DNA of 64,000 nt, taken from Anaerolineae bacterium. Lineage in GTDB: Bacteria; Chloroflexota; Anaerolineae; Aggregatilineales; Phototrophicaceae. Positions 8,842 to 18,306 of the stretch are shown piece by piece. The notes beneath the pieces were generated by a model. The model worked only from the letters and a program-made list of their open reading frames with translations, made no database searches and was not told where the DNA came from. A program made the translations under genes and the position numbers. Every line of letters starts with the position of its first letter. Positions within the stretch are counted from its first letter, which is position 1. The stretch is from NCBI GenBank assembly GCA_022824365.1, contig JAJEAA010000028.1, forward strand, positions 248,001 to 312,000, read 5' to 3'.

Positions 8842-10029
8842 ATGAACAAGATGAGCGTGCGAGATGTTGACCTGGTGGGCAAACGGGTATTGCTGCGGGT
8901 CGATTTTAATGTGCCGCTGGCGGATGGCCAGATCACGGACGATACGCGAATTGTCGCCGCTCTGCCGACCATCAAGCACATTCTCGGTCAAAAGCCAAAA
9001 GCCATCGTGCTGATGTCGCATTTGGGGCGGCCGAAGGGCGAGCGAGCGGCGGATTTATCGCTGGCGCCGGTTGCGCGCGTGCTGGCGGAATTGCTGGAAA
9101 TGGATGTCGCCTTCGCCGACGACTGCGTCGGGGGCAATGTGACAGGCGCGATCGACGCCTTGTCCGCTGGCGGCGTGATCCTGCTGGAAAATACGCGCTT
9201 TCATGCGGGTGAAACCAAGAACGATGGCGTCTTTGCCGAGCAGCTCTCGCGACATGGCGATGTCTTCGTCAATGACGCATTTGGGACGGCGCATCGGGCG
9301 CATGCGTCGAATGTTGGCGTGGCGGGGCATCTGCCGGCGCTGGCTGGTTTGCTGCTGGAAAAGGAAATAGATTATCTGGCGACAGCGCTGGAAGAGCCGG
9401 CGCGACCCTTTGTCGCCATCCTGGGCGGGGCAAAGATCTCGGGCAAGATTGATGTGATTGACGCGCTGTTGGGCAAGGTGGACCGGCTCTTGATCGGGGG
9501 CGGTATGGCGAATACCTTCTTCGCGGCGCAAGGGCGCGAGATGGCCGATTCGCTGGTGGAGCGGAAGGCGCTGGATATCGCGCGCGAATTGCTGAAGATA
9601 GCGGACGACAAGTTGAGCCTGCCGCTCGATCAGCGCATTGCCGACGCCTTCAGCAATGAGGCCGAACAGGAAGTCATCGGCGCGGACAAGGACGTGCCGG
9701 CCGGCTGGCAGTCGTTGGATATTGGTCCGGCTACGGTAAAAGCTTATGAGCGGGCGCTGCAAGGCGCGAAGACGATCGTCTGGAATGGACCGATGGGCGT
9801 TTTCGAAATGCCGAATTTCGCCGGGGGCACCATCGGCGTCGCGAAAGCGTTGGCGGCGCAGACCGCGCGAGGAGCGACAACGATTATTGGCGGTGGTGAT
9901 TCGGCGGCGGCGGTGGAACAAGCCGGGCTGGCGGGGAAAATGTCGCATATCTCGACCGGCGGCGGCGCGAGCCTCGAGTTGCTGGAGGGCAAAGACCTGC
10001 CCGGCATCGCCGCTTTAGCTGATCGTTGA
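8842..10029 (+). CDS. pgk: phosphoglycerate kinase
   Basis: A 395-residue glycolytic kinase transferring phosphate from 1,3-bisphosphoglycerate to ADP. Motifs: [13 protein letters not shown] (substrate-binding), [18 protein letters not shown], the hinge region [14 protein letters not shown], and the nucleotide-binding GGGDSAAAV plus [13 protein letters not shown] near the end. The ATG at 8842 follows a GGAGG site; an upstream in-frame ATG at 8818 lies in the terminator tail and was rejected. It lies 86 bases before tpiA in the same direction. Confidence 0.98.
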   Translation: MNKMSVRDVDLVGKRVLLRVDFNVPLADGQITDDTRIVAALPTIKHILGQKPKAIVLMSHLGRPKGERAADLSLAPVARVLAELLEMDVAFADDCVGGNVTGAIDALSAGGVILLENTRFHAGETKNDGVFAEQLSRHGDVFVNDAFGTAHRAHASNVGVAGHLPALAGLLLEKEIDYLATALEEPARPFVAILGGAKISGKIDVIDALLGKVDRLLIGGGMANTFFAAQGREMADSLVERKALDIARELLKIADDKLSLPLDQRIADAFSNEAEQEVIGADKDVPAGWQSLDIGPATVKAYERALQGAKTIVWNGPMGVFEMPNFAGGTIGVAKALAAQTARGATTIIGGGDSAAAVEQAGLAGKMSHISTGGGASLELLEGKDLPGIAALADR

Positions 10030-10115
10030 GGGGGAAAGGCGCCTCGAAAAACACGTACGCGCGAGAAACGCTGATAGAATTGCTGGTGTAAACTGGCGGA
10101 AACAGGGAGCAGACC

Positions 10116-10886
10116 ATGGCGAGAACGCCAATAATCTGTGGCAATTGGAAGATGAACAAGAGGCCCGATGAGGCAGTCGCCTTTGCGCGGGAACTGGCGC
10201 CAAAGGTAGCGGAATTCGGGAATGTCGAGCGTGCGGTGGCGCCAACATTCCTGGCGCTGACGGCGGTTGCGGATGCCCTAAGGGGAACAGCGCTGCAAGT
10301 GGCGGCGCAGGACGGGCATTGGGCGGCGGAGGGCGCTTACACCTCGGAAGTATCGGTCACGATGCTCCGCCCCTATGTCAGCTATGTCATCATCGGGCAT
10401 TCCGAGCGCCGGGCTTATTTGAACGAGAGCGACGAGAATGTGAACCGCAAGGCGAAGGCGATTTTGGCTGAGGGCTTGCGACCGATCATTGCGGTCGGCG
10501 AAAGCCTGGCGCAGAATGAAGCGGGCGAGACGGTCGAGTTTGTCCGGTCCCAAGTTATGGCGGCGCTGGCTGGCATAAGCGCTGCTGACATGGCGGAGGT
10601 CGTCATCGCTTACGAGCCGATCTGGGCGATTGGCACCGGCCGGAGCGCAAGTGGCGAATTGGCAGATAGGATCATCAAGTCGGCCGTGCGCGATACCGTG
10701 CGCGAGCTTTACGATGACGCGGTCGCCGATAGCCTGCGCATACAATACGGCGGCAGCGTGAAGCCGGGCAATATGGAAGAGTTCATGTCGCAACCGAATA
10801 TTGATGGCGCCTTGGTCGGAGGCGCGTCCTTGCAGGTCGCGGATTTCACGGCGCTCATTGAAATCGCGGCGCGAGTGAAGGGATGA
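10116..10886 (+). CDS. tpiA: triosephosphate isomerase
   Basis: A 256-residue TIM-barrel enzyme interconverting dihydroxyacetone phosphate and glyceraldehyde-3-phosphate. It has the substrate-binding CGNWKMNK (Asn and Lys), the catalytic His in IIGHSERR, the catalytic Glu and flexible loop in [15 protein letters not shown], and the phosphate-binding YGGSVKPGN and LVGGASL. Length is normal. A GGGAG site precedes the ATG. A membrane-protein gene starts 13 bases after its stop and is probably co-transcribed. Confidence 0.98.
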   Translation: MARTPIICGNWKMNKRPDEAVAFARELAPKVAEFGNVERAVAPTFLALTAVADALRGTALQVAAQDGHWAAEGAYTSEVSVTMLRPYVSYVIIGHSERRAYLNESDENVNRKAKAILAEGLRPIIAVGESLAQNEAGETVEFVRSQVMAALAGISAADMAEVVIAYEPIWAIGTGRSASGELADRIIKSAVRDTVRELYDDAVADSLRIQYGGSVKPGNMEEFMSQPNIDGALVGGASLQVADFTALIEIAARVKG

Positions 10887-10899
10887 TGACCTGAGAGAG

Positions 10900-12405
10900 T
10901 TGGATTTCCTCGCCCTGGCTTTTGGGTTGGGGCTGCTCTTTCTTTTGTTTCGCCAGATTGAGCGCTGGCTGCATCAACATATCTTCAAAGTTGGCTGGTT
11001 GCTGAGCAACAGTTTTCAGGTCACGACAGTCTTGTATTACATCTTGTTCTTGCCGGGCATCGTCTTGCATGAAGCGACGCTGTGGCTGGCCGCGGTCTTG
11101 CTCAATGCGCGCGCCGAGCGCTCGATTGGTTTTCCTGAGCCGCAGGCTATTGGCGAGTTGCGCCTGAACTTCATCCGCTTGGCGGAAGATACGGGACGCG
11201 CCAAGCGGCTGATCATCCGGATATGCCCGGTGGCGGCGGCTATGGCGGCGCTATGGGTGATTGCGGCGAATGTGTTCCGGTGGGAGGAATTGCTCGGGCT
11301 GGCGGCGGAAGGCTCGCTTGACAGCGTGGTCGCCGCCTTGGCGTCCTTGATCGGGATTGCGGATCTGTGGCTGTGGTTCTACTTGGCATTTGTCATCGCC
11401 AATACAATGTTTCCGACGCTGGCTGAACGCTCGGACAGACGCGAGAAAGCGCTCGTTCTTGTCACTGCGCCAGCGCTGACCTTCATCGTCTGGCGTTTGG
11501 GCGGCGCAGCGAACCCCGCAATCGCCGGAGAAATCGAAGCGTTATTGGGAAGTATTGGCTTAGTCATCATGCAGATTACACTTGTGAATGCGGGCGCTGT
11601 GGTGGCGCTCGGCACAGTCGAGGCGTTGGCAGAGCGCGTGTCGAACCGGAGCGCCACCTTCCGCGATGGCAAGATGCTCACGATGTCGCGGCAGGAGGCG
11701 CGGGAGTTCAAGTCGGCGCAAAGGCGCGGCTCGCGCGAGCCGGACAAGTCGCAGTCGAAGTCACATTCTGCGCCCTCCCTCAACTCCATATACCAGTTAA
11801 AGCTGCCGATACCGGGTCCGCCGGGCCGGGAGCCGGTGAGCCGCAGCGCGGTTGCGGTAGTGAATTTGGACGCGACAGAGCCGAGCCCAGCGCCGGCTCA
11901 GGAGGCGACGGCAGCGAGGACAGTTGTTGCGGAGAAACCGCCCGCTGCGTCCAGCTTACCCGACATAATACAAGACAGCGATGAGCGCATAAGCGTTGTC
12001 CAGCCCCTAGCCGGGCCGGGCGCGCCCTTTGACCGCCCCTTTATCAAGCGAGATGAGGCTAGTGACGACAGCGAGGCATGGCGGGAGGAGGGCGATGGGG
12101 ATGGGGCGGAACCATTCGCGCGACCCTTTATCATGGCTTCCCGCGCAAGCGCCGTAAACGCAAACGATACCGCCGACATTCAGGATCTGGCGGATGACCA
12201 GCCCAAGGCGAGGAGGTCAAGGCAATCGCCTGAACGCGAAGCCCGGCGGCAGAGCCGAACCCGCCCGGCTCCTAAGCCCTCACAACGCGCGGCGCGTGAT
12301 TCGGCGCCGACGAAATCAGACCAGGATAGCGAACTCGAATACGAAGCCTTTGAGGACGACGGGCACTACATTGACGATGACGATGTGAGCGGCGCGCTAG
12401 GCTAA
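10900..12405 (+). CDS. membrane protein, M50-like with degenerate HExxH, disordered tail
   Basis: A 501-residue protein, most likely starting at TTG 10900, because the two ATGs just upstream run into stop codons and the hydrophobic N-terminus begins at once. About six hydrophobic segments lie in residues 1-240. LPGIVLHEATLWLAAVLL (51-68) resembles the HExxH helix of M50-type membrane metalloproteases, but the second His is missing (HEATL), and IANTMFPTLAERSD follows later as in related Chloroflexota proteins (recollection of the family, not a search). The last 250 residues are Pro/Ser/Arg-rich and probably disordered, ending in an acidic patch. A short motif repeats inside the tail (PFDRPFI and PFARPFI). 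Probably a non-catalytic membrane scaffold; function unknown. Confidence 0.6.
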   Translation: MDFLALAFGLGLLFLLFRQIERWLHQHIFKVGWLLSNSFQVTTVLYYILFLPGIVLHEATLWLAAVLLNARAERSIGFPEPQAIGELRLNFIRLAEDTGRAKRLIIRICPVAAAMAALWVIAANVFRWEELLGLAAEGSLDSVVAALASLIGIADLWLWFYLAFVIANTMFPTLAERSDRREKALVLVTAPALTFIVWRLGGAANPAIAGEIEALLGSIGLVIMQITLVNAGAVVALGTVEALAERVSNRSATFRDGKMLTMSRQEAREFKSAQRRGSREPDKSQSKSHSAPSLNSIYQLKLPIPGPPGREPVSRSAVAVVNLDATEPSPAPAQEATAARTVVAEKPPAASSLPDIIQDSDERISVVQPLAGPGAPFDRPFIKRDEASDDSEAWREEGDGDGAEPFARPFIMASRASAVNANDTADIQDLADDQPKARRSRQSPEREARRQSRTRPAPKPSQRAARDSAPTKSDQDSELEYEAFEDDGHYIDDDDVSGALG

Positions 12406-13445
12406 TCCAGGGCGGAACTGCTCCCCAGAGCGATGAAGCCGATGGCGATGCAGATTAACATGACGGCGAAGGCGATGAACTTAAAGAGTTCGCTGGCGGT
12501 GACCAAGGTAAGGAGACCGAAAAAGGCGCAGAAACCATAATAGGATAGAGCCAACTGGCGCGGTGTCAGCATGCCCGAATCGAGCAGCCTGAAGTGAAGA
12601 TGCCCGCGATCGCCGCGGAAGGGGTTGTTGCCATGGCGCAGGCGGTTGACCATCTGCCAGCCGAGGTCCATCAGCGGCAAGCCCATAACCAGCAGGATAG
12701 TTGCCATCTTTGCGCCGCCGATGATGCTCAAAGCGCCGAGCGTGTAGCCGAGGAACCAGGCGCTCCCGCCCATGTATACGCGAGCCGGGTAGAAGTTGTG
12801 GACGAGGAAGCCGAGCAGGGCGCCGGTCAAAGCCAGCGGCAGGAGGCTGACGCTCGTCTGCGCCGGCTGCTGGGCGAAGGCGCTATTGACAAAGAGCACG
12901 ATGCTGGCAATCAAGGCGATGCCGGCGGCGAGCCCATCGGAGCCATCCAGCAAGTTCACTGTGTTCATCATGAGCACGAGCCAGAAGAGGGTCAGCGCCA
13001 CAGTAATGACCGGGGACCAGGGATCGGTTTGCGCGCCGGTGAGCGGGTTGTTAAAAAATTCGATGAATATCTGGAAGGCGATGGCGATGGCGGAAGTCAA
13101 AGCCTGACCCAGGAAGATTTGTATGTAGTTGAGATCGAGGATATCATCGGCAACGCCCAAGGCAGTGATGACGAGGCCACCGACAAGCAGACCGGACAGG
13201 CGGATTATCTCGTTGGGGTCTTGCCGCTCGACGGCGACAAATTGCGCCAGGATGATGCCGACTGCGAAGCCCAGGAAGATTGCCAGACCGCCCATTTTTG
13301 CCATCGGCGTGGGTTCTTGACGGCGGCCGCCGGGCACAGAGATGACCCTAAAGCGAAAACTCAAACGGCGCGCCAGCGGCACGACCAACAGCGCTGTCGC
13401 CAGCGCGGCGTTGAAGACGATGGCGAAGGCGAAGAGGGTCATCAT
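12402..13445 (-). CDS. WecA/TagO/MraY-type phospho-sugar transferase (GT family 4)
   Basis: A 347-residue polytopic membrane protein of the polyprenyl-phosphate phosphosugar transferase family, which starts lipid-linked envelope glycan synthesis on the cytoplasmic face of the membrane. Motifs: LGVADDILDLN (metal-binding DD), MNTVNLLDGSDGLA (catalytic loop) and DRGHLHFRLLDSGM (the His motif). The usual MGDxGS motif is replaced by YMGGSAWFLGY, so a conserved aspartate is absent. It shares 1 base with the upp stop codon (ATGA overlap), so both are likely one operon. WecA/TagO-like (UDP-GlcNAc-1-phosphate) is favoured over MraY because of the length and the end motif. Confidence 0.85.
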   Translation of the reverse strand: MMTLFAFAIVFNAALATALLVVPLARRLSFRFRVISVPGGRRQEPTPMAKMGGLAIFLGFAVGIILAQFVAVERQDPNEIIRLSGLLVGGLVITALGVADDILDLNYIQIFLGQALTSAIAIAFQIFIEFFNNPLTGAQTDPWSPVITVALTLFWLVLMMNTVNLLDGSDGLAAGIALIASIVLFVNSAFAQQPAQTSVSLLPLALTGALLGFLVHNFYPARVYMGGSAWFLGYTLGALSIIGGAKMATILLVMGLPLMDLGWQMVNRLRHGNNPFRGDRGHLHFRLLDSGMLTPRQLALSYYGFCAFFGLLTLVTASELFKFIAFAVMLICIAIGFIALGSSSALD

Positions 13446-14071
13446 CAGGTGCCAAACATGCGGTCGCCGGCATCGCCGAGGCCAGGCACAATGAAGCCGA
13501 TGTCGTTCAGCCGCTCGTCCAACTCAGCGACGTGGATGCTCACATCGGGATGCGCGGTCGTCAGCGCTTCGACGCCTTCCGGCGCGGCTAGGATCCCCAG
13601 GAATTTGATGCGTCTGGCGCCCCATCGCTTCAGGATATCCACTGTCGCTATGGCGGAGCCGCCGGTGGCCAGCATGGGGTCCAGGACGAGGCAAAGCTGG
13701 ACGGTCGGCTCGTCCGGCAGCTTGTTGTAATATTGCACTGGACGCAGGGTTTCTTCATCGCGGTACAAGCCGATGTGCCAGACCTGGACATTAGGCAGCA
13801 ATTCCTGAATGCCATCCACAAGGCCCAAGCCGGCGCGCAGGATAGGCACAACCCCGATAACCTCGCTCGCCTCCCAGCCCGCCGCTTCCCCCATAGGCGT
13901 GTCGACGGTGGCGGGCGCAAGAGCGAGATCGCGCGTCGCTTCATAACACAAGAGCAGAGCCAGCTCTCGCACAAGCTCGCGGAACTTTCGATGGTCGGTG
14001 GCGGTATCGCGCAGTCGCGTCAGTTTGTGTTTAACCAGCGGATGGGTGGAGACCTGCAGGGCGGCGGTCAT
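13445..14071 (-). CDS. upp: uracil phosphoribosyltransferase
   Basis: A 208-residue salvage enzyme making UMP from uracil and PRPP. Visible features are the N-terminal [13 protein letters not shown], the PRPP-binding loop [14 protein letters not shown], and the uracil-binding C-terminal block ending [12 protein letters not shown]. Length matches the family (about 208). It is first in a two-gene minus-strand unit with the phosphosugar transferase, coupled by a one-base stop/start overlap. Confidence 0.97.
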   Translation of the reverse strand: MTAALQVSTHPLVKHKLTRLRDTATDHRKFRELVRELALLLCYEATRDLALAPATVDTPMGEAAGWEASEVIGVVPILRAGLGLVDGIQELLPNVQVWHIGLYRDEETLRPVQYYNKLPDEPTVQLCLVLDPMLATGGSAIATVDILKRWGARRIKFLGILAAPEGVEALTTAHPDVSIHVAELDERLNDIGFIVPGLGDAGDRMFGT

Positions 14072-14142
14072 AAGGCGTTCATCCTTTCAGGTTCAGCGCA
14101 ATTCCTAGTGTACGGGTTGTGAGGCGCGCTGTAAAGCAAGCA

Positions 14143-14170
14143 TTGAAACAGCTAGTGGCTCGTCTATACT
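14143..14170 (+). promoter_or_regulatory. sigma-70-type promoter for ruvB-queA
   Basis: TTGAAA (14143-14148) and TATACT (14165-14170) are spaced by 16 bases, 32 bases before the ruvB ATG at 14203. This is a near-consensus pair at a sensible distance. Confidence 0.65.
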
Positions 14171-14202
14171 CAAGATCGACAATTTTGGAATGGACGAGCT
14201 CA

Positions 14203-15234
14203 ATGAGCGAAGACAGGCGCATGGTCAGCGGGCGGCAGCGAAAGAGCGAGCGCGAGAATTTCGCTTTGCGACCACAACGGCTGACCGACATGGTTGGTCA
14301 GGACCGAGTGCGGGAGAACCTCAGCATCATCATTGACGCGGCCGCCGCGCGCGACGAGCCGATTGACCACATCTTGTTTTACGGGCCGCCAGGCTTGGGC
14401 AAGACATCGCTGGCTTATGTGATATCCAACGAGACACAAGGCAATATCCGCATCACGGCCGGACCGGCAATCGAGCGGGCCGGCGACCTCGCCGCCATTT
14501 TGACCCACCTCAAGAAGGGCGATATCCTCTTCATCGACGAGGTGCATCGCTTGGGCAAGGCGGTGGAAGAAATTCTCTATCCGGCGATGGAGGATTTCGT
14601 GCTCGATATCGTGATCGGCAAGGGACCGGCGGCCAAGACTCTGCGGCTGAACCTGCCCCGTTTCACCGTGATCGGCGCGACGACGCGGCTGGCGCTGCTG
14701 GCGGGTCCCCTGCGCGACCGGTTCGGCGCGCGCTTCCGCCTGGATTTCTACGATCAGGCCGCGATGGAACAGATCGTCAGGCGGGCTGCTGAATTGCTGG
14801 AAGTTGAAATTAGCGACGAAGCCGCCAACGAGATCGCGCGGCGGGCGCGCGGCACACCGCGAGTGGGACTGCGGCTTTTGCGCCGCGTGCGGGATTATGC
14901 CGAGGCTCGCGCCGATGGCGTCATCACGATGAGCGTGACGGGCGACGCCCTCGGACTAATGGAAATCGATCAGTTGGGGCTGGACGATGTGGACCGGCGG
15001 ATTCTGCGCATCATCATTGAAAAGTTCGACGGCGGACCGGTCGGCCTGGATACCATAGCGGCCGCTATCAGCGAAGATCGCGCCACCATCATGGATGTTT
15101 ACGAACCCTATCTGATTCAGCTCGGCTTCATCGACCGAACGCCACGCGGGCGAATCTGCACGAAGCACGCCTATGAGCATCTGGACATCGCCTATTTGGA
15201 GGAGGACGATGCCGGGCAGCAGCGTCTGTTATGA
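14203..15234 (+). CDS. ruvB: Holliday junction branch-migration ATPase RuvB
   Basis: A 343-residue AAA+ motor that, with RuvA, drives Holliday-junction branch migration. Walker [14 protein letters not shown], Walker [11 protein letters not shown], sensor 1 VIGATTRL and arginine-finger block [12 protein letters not shown] are present, and the winged-helix end [15 protein letters not shown] is typical. The start was put at ATG 14203 because upstream in-frame codons lie inside the promoter. ruvC and ruvA are elsewhere in the window (38.9-40.0 kb), so the ruv genes are split. The stop overlaps the queA start. Confidence 0.98.
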   Translation: MSEDRRMVSGRQRKSERENFALRPQRLTDMVGQDRVRENLSIIIDAAAARDEPIDHILFYGPPGLGKTSLAYVISNETQGNIRITAGPAIERAGDLAAILTHLKKGDILFIDEVHRLGKAVEEILYPAMEDFVLDIVIGKGPAAKTLRLNLPRFTVIGATTRLALLAGPLRDRFGARFRLDFYDQAAMEQIVRRAAELLEVEISDEAANEIARRARGTPRVGLRLLRRVRDYAEARADGVITMSVTGDALGLMEIDQLGLDDVDRRILRIIIEKFDGGPVGLDTIAAAISEDRATIMDVYEPYLIQLGFIDRTPRGRICTKHAYEHLDIAYLEEDDAGQQRLL

Positions 15235-16265
15235 ATGTGGCGGACTTCGATTACGACCTGCCGCCGCGCTTCATCGCGCAGACCCCGCTTGAGCGACGCG
15301 ACGCCTCCCGTTTGATGCGCCTGGACCGCGAAACCGGCGCGGTCTCCCATCATACATTCGCCGACATTGAGACTATGCTCGAGCCGAACGATGTCCTGGT
15401 GCTGAATGACAGTCGCGTGATCCCGGCTCGGCTAAAAGCGCGCAAAGCCGAAACCGGCGGCGCAGCGGAGATTCTGCTGCTGAAGCGGATCGACGATCGG
15501 CGCTGGCAGGCGCTTGTCGGCGGCAGGAACATCAGACGAGGGACGCGGCTGGAATTGACTGGGGGCGACATCAGCTGCTTGATCGTGGAAGATTTGGCGC
15601 GGGCACAACGCCTCGTTGAGTTCGACCGAGCGCTCGACGGCAAGACGCTGACGGCCTTGGGCGAGATGCCTTTGCCGCCCTACATCAGCGCGGCGCTCGC
15701 TGATGACGAACGTTATCAAACGGTCTATAGCAAGGTGGAGGGCTCGGCGGCCGCGCCAACCGCCGGGCTGCATTTCACTCCTGAGTTGCTCACAAAGCTC
15801 CGGCAGAAGGGAATCAAGCTGGCGACTTGCACCTTGCATATTGGGCTGGATACATTTCAGCCGGTCAGAGCCGAGCTGGTCCTGGAGCATAAGATTCACA
15901 GCGAATACGCCCGGCTGGACGAGAATAACGCGCGCGTCATCAACGAAGCGAAAGGGGCTGGCGGGCGGATTATAGCGGTCGGAACGACATCGGCGCGGAC
16001 CTTGGAAACGGCGGGAAGCCTCTCTGATGGCGGCTCCCAGCAAACGGTGGCGGCCTTTGAGGCGAATACCGATCTCTTCATCACGCCGGGTCACAAATGG
16101 CGCGCTGTCGACGCGATGATAAGCAACTTCCACCTGCCGCGATCCACGCTGCTCATGATGCTCAGCGCTTTCGCCGGGCGGGAGAAATTGTTGCGCGCTT
16201 ATGAAGCGGCGAAAGAGACGGGTTATCGCTTTTATTCATTTGGCGATGCCATGTTTGTCTGTTGA
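15231..16265 (+). CDS. queA: tRNA preQ1(34) S-adenosylmethionine ribosyltransferase-isomerase
   Basis: A 344-residue enzyme forming epoxyqueuosine in tRNA. Typical motifs: [20 protein letters not shown] at the N-terminus, [40 protein letters not shown] and [20 protein letters not shown]. The ATG overlaps the ruvB stop codon (ATGA), so translation is probably coupled; the ruvB-queA order is common in bacteria. The protein is complete. Confidence 0.98.
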   Translation: MNVADFDYDLPPRFIAQTPLERRDASRLMRLDRETGAVSHHTFADIETMLEPNDVLVLNDSRVIPARLKARKAETGGAAEILLLKRIDDRRWQALVGGRNIRRGTRLELTGGDISCLIVEDLARAQRLVEFDRALDGKTLTALGEMPLPPYISAALADDERYQTVYSKVEGSAAAPTAGLHFTPELLTKLRQKGIKLATCTLHIGLDTFQPVRAELVLEHKIHSEYARLDENNARVINEAKGAGGRIIAVGTTSARTLETAGSLSDGGSQQTVAAFEANTDLFITPGHKWRAVDAMISNFHLPRSTLLMMLSAFAGREKLLRAYEAAKETGYRFYSFGDAMFVC

Positions 16266-16288
16266 GCGGCGACGCGCGAAAGTCGCGC

Positions 16289-16318
16289 TTGACTGTACAG
16301 GCAGCCGTCATATACAAT
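16289..16318 (+). promoter_or_regulatory. promoter of the rplU-rpmA-rpmE unit
   Basis: TTGACT (16289-16294) and TACAAT (16313-16318) are spaced by 18 bases. A short GC hairpin with arms GCGCGA (16274-16279) and TCGCGC (16283-16288) stands directly before it and may close the queA transcript, although it lacks a T-run. Confidence 0.65.
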
Positions 16319-16324
16319 CTTCCA

Positions 16325-16436
16325 TGCCCTGCCGGAAGATGTGGGGTTTTTGGTGTGTGTGACCAATTTTCCCCGCGCACGGAGCCGCCTGCGGCATCTG
16401 CCGCGGAGATGACAAGAGAAGGTTGGGAGTTACAAG
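16325..16436 (+). promoter_or_regulatory. long 5' leader of rplU, possible ribosomal-protein leader
   Basis: The mapped promoter leaves about 110 untranslated bases before rplU. The leader includes a stable hairpin with GCGGCA and TGCCGC arms around 16391-16405. Structured leaders before rplU are known in Firmicutes (L21 leader). This one is a candidate by position only; I could not match it to the known consensus. Confidence 0.35.
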
Positions 16437-16748
16437 ATGTATGCAATCATCCGCAGTGGCGGAAAGCAGTACCGAGCCGAGGTCGGCGCGACGATCGACG
16501 TGGATCGTTTGCCCAACGAAGTCGGCGATGCCATCGAGATATCCGATGTGCTGCTGGTGGTGAATGGCGAGGACACCGCTATTGGCCAGCCGACAGTCGC
16601 TGGCGCGACAGTGAGCGCGACGGTCGAGGAGCAATTCCGCGGTAAGAAGATCATCGTCTACAAATATCGTCAGCGGACCAATTATCGGCGCAAGCAGGGA
16701 CATCGGCAGTATTACACGCGGCTGCGCATAGACGACATCAAAGTCTAG
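16437..16748 (+). CDS. rplU: 50S ribosomal protein bL21
   Basis: A 103-residue large-subunit protein that binds 23S rRNA. It begins [17 protein letters not shown] and has the C-terminal block [20 protein letters not shown] followed by [11 protein letters not shown], both diagnostic of bL21. Length is normal. It is first of three ribosomal-protein genes transcribed together. Confidence 0.98.
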   Translation: MYAIIRSGGKQYRAEVGATIDVDRLPNEVGDAIEISDVLLVVNGEDTAIGQPTVAGATVSATVEEQFRGKKIIVYKYRQRTNYRRKQGHRQYYTRLRIDDIKV

Positions 16749-16774
16749 GCGCGCGGCAAGGGAGACAATCAGCT

Positions 16775-17062
16775 ATGGCTCACAAAAAAGGCGGCGGCTC
16801 GTCAAGCAACGGGCGCGATAGCAATTCGAAGCGGCTCGGCGTTAAGAATTACAGCGGGCAATTTGTGATCGCCGGCAATATCATCGTACGGCAGCGCGGC
16901 AGCAAGTTCCATCCTGGCGAAGGCGTCGGCATGGGCAAGGACTACACGATTTTCGCCACGCGCCCCGGCTTCGTAACCTTCGAAAAGATGCGCGGCCGCA
17001 ACGGGCAGAAGCGCATCTCGGTATACGATACGCACGAGAAGACCGGTCAATCGCTCAACTAG
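16775..17062 (+). CDS. rpmA: 50S ribosomal protein bL27
   Basis: A 95-residue ribosomal protein lying near the peptidyl-transferase centre. The N-terminus [16 protein letters not shown] and the block [20 protein letters not shown] are diagnostic. There is no Firmicutes-type cleavable extension before AHKKGG. It follows rplU by 26 bases, the standard bacterial order. Confidence 0.98.
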   Translation: MAHKKGGGSSSNGRDSNSKRLGVKNYSGQFVIAGNIIVRQRGSKFHPGEGVGMGKDYTIFATRPGFVTFEKMRGRNGQKRISVYDTHEKTGQSLN

Positions 17063-17120
17063 AATCGCGGCACAAGTCATTTGCGCTACTCGCGAGAGCC
17101 GCAAATGCGCGGAGGAAACA

Positions 17121-17579
17121 ATGAAACAGAAGATTCATCCGGCCTGGCATGAGACGCCTGTGCGCTGCATGACCTGCGGCACGACCTGGACGACCGGCTC
17201 CACAGTGGAATCGCTCACGGTCGAGATATGCTCGAATTGTCATCCCTTCTACACTGGCGAGCAGCGCATCGTGGATACCGAGGGACGCGTCGACAAGTTC
17301 ATGAAGCGTCTGCAACAGCGCGATGAAATACGCTCGGCGCTGGATAGAAGCGCGGAAGAACGCACGCCGCTTGACTTGCCGATTACTGAACTGGACATCG
17401 GCGCTCGTTACACGAATATCCTGGAAGACAACGGGATCAAGATCGTCGCTGATGTGCTGGACCGGCTCGGCGATGAGGACGATGAGAACAGTATCCTGGC
17501 GATTCAGGGTATTGGTCGCAAGGTTGTCAGCGATATGAAGAAGTCGCTGCGCGGCCGGGGCTATCAGCTAAGTAACTAA
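17121..17579 (+). CDS. rpmE: 50S ribosomal protein bL31 with C-terminal RNA polymerase alphaCTD-like domain
   Basis: A 152-residue protein, about twice the usual bL31 length. Residues 1-66 are bL31 of the zinc-binding type, with Cys16, Cys19, Cys37 and Cys40 and the block [19 protein letters not shown]. Residues 84-150 do not belong to bL31 and align without gaps over helix 1 with the C-terminal domain of RNA polymerase alpha: [19 protein letters not shown], then the helix-hairpin-helix [17 protein letters not shown] and GRGYQL. By this alignment (from memory of E. coli alpha), Arg96, Asn99, Gly132 and Lys134 occupy positions of the DNA-contacting R265, N268, G296 and K298. The gene follows rpmA by 58 bases. 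The ribosomal assignment is certain; the role of the extra domain is unknown. Confidence 0.92.
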   Translation: MKQKIHPAWHETPVRCMTCGTTWTTGSTVESLTVEICSNCHPFYTGEQRIVDTEGRVDKFMKRLQQRDEIRSALDRSAEERTPLDLPITELDIGARYTNILEDNGIKIVADVLDRLGDEDDENSILAIQGIGRKVVSDMKKSLRGRGYQLSN

Positions 17580-17707
17580 GATCTGCTGGACATAATCGCG
17601 GGACGGTCAAGCAAAATTGCCGATCGTCTTGTTTTGCGTTGAGGCAAAAAACGAACCATACCGGTAGCGAGCCACAAATTGCTGGCCAGGCGGGAAAGCG
17701 CGCGTTA

Positions 17708-18289
17708 ATGAAGCATGAATCGGGTCGGATCGAAGTGATATGCGGCAGCATGTTCTGCGGCAAGACTGAGGAGCTGATCCGCCGAGTGCGTCGCGCCATT
17801 ATCGCGCGGCAGAAGGTCAAAGTCTTCAAGCCCAAGATTGATGACCGCTACGGTATCCAGAGTATTACGAGCCACACGGGACAATCGGTCGATGCTGTCG
17901 CGGTGGAATCGGCGGCGGAGATCCTGAACCTGGCCAACGGCGAGACCACGGTCGTCGCTATCGACGAAGCGCAATTCTTCGCCGAAGGCATCATTGATGT
18001 CGTGCAGCGCCTGGTTGAAGAGCTAAACTTGCGCGTGATTGTGGCGGGCTTAGATACCGATTTTCGGGGCGAGCCGTTCGGCGCCATGCCACAATTGCTG
18101 AGCATTGCCGAAGAGGTGATCAAACTTCATGCGATCTGCGTCGTCTGCGGGGAATCCGCCAGCCGGACGCAACGACTGGTTGATGGCGCGCCGGCGGCTT
18201 ATGACGATCCGATCATCATGGTCGGGGCGCAGGAGTCCTACGAAGCGCGCTGCCGCCGTCATCACGAGGTGCTGCCGGCCAAGCGCTAA
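17708..18289 (+). CDS. tdk: thymidine kinase
   Basis: A 193-residue type II thymidine kinase from ATG 17708; a longer in-frame start at 17639 was rejected because the family begins close to the P-loop. Features: P-loop [17 protein letters not shown], Walker B-like [10 protein letters not shown], the lasso region with zinc ligands ICVVCGE and RCRRHH, and the thymidine-binding [11 protein letters not shown]. It salvages thymidine to dTMP. With ThyX at 40 kb, it gives two dTMP routes in this window. Confidence 0.96.
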   Translation: MKHESGRIEVICGSMFCGKTEELIRRVRRAIIARQKVKVFKPKIDDRYGIQSITSHTGQSVDAVAVESAAEILNLANGETTVVAIDEAQFFAEGIIDVVQRLVEELNLRVIVAGLDTDFRGEPFGAMPQLLSIAEEVIKLHAICVVCGESASRTQRLVDGAPAAYDDPIIMVGAQESYEARCRRHHEVLPAKR

Positions 18290-18306
18290 TCGCGGCATAT
18301 TGTCGT

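Noticed and set aside
7812..8981. Minus-strand open frame opposite gap
   Set aside because: It runs across the gap coding region and its terminator and shows no family motif, while GAPDH is unmistakable.
12594..13730. Plus-strand open frame opposite the phosphosugar transferase and upp
   Set aside because: Both minus-strand genes carry strong motifs; the plus frame is low-complexity and starts without a ribosome-binding site.
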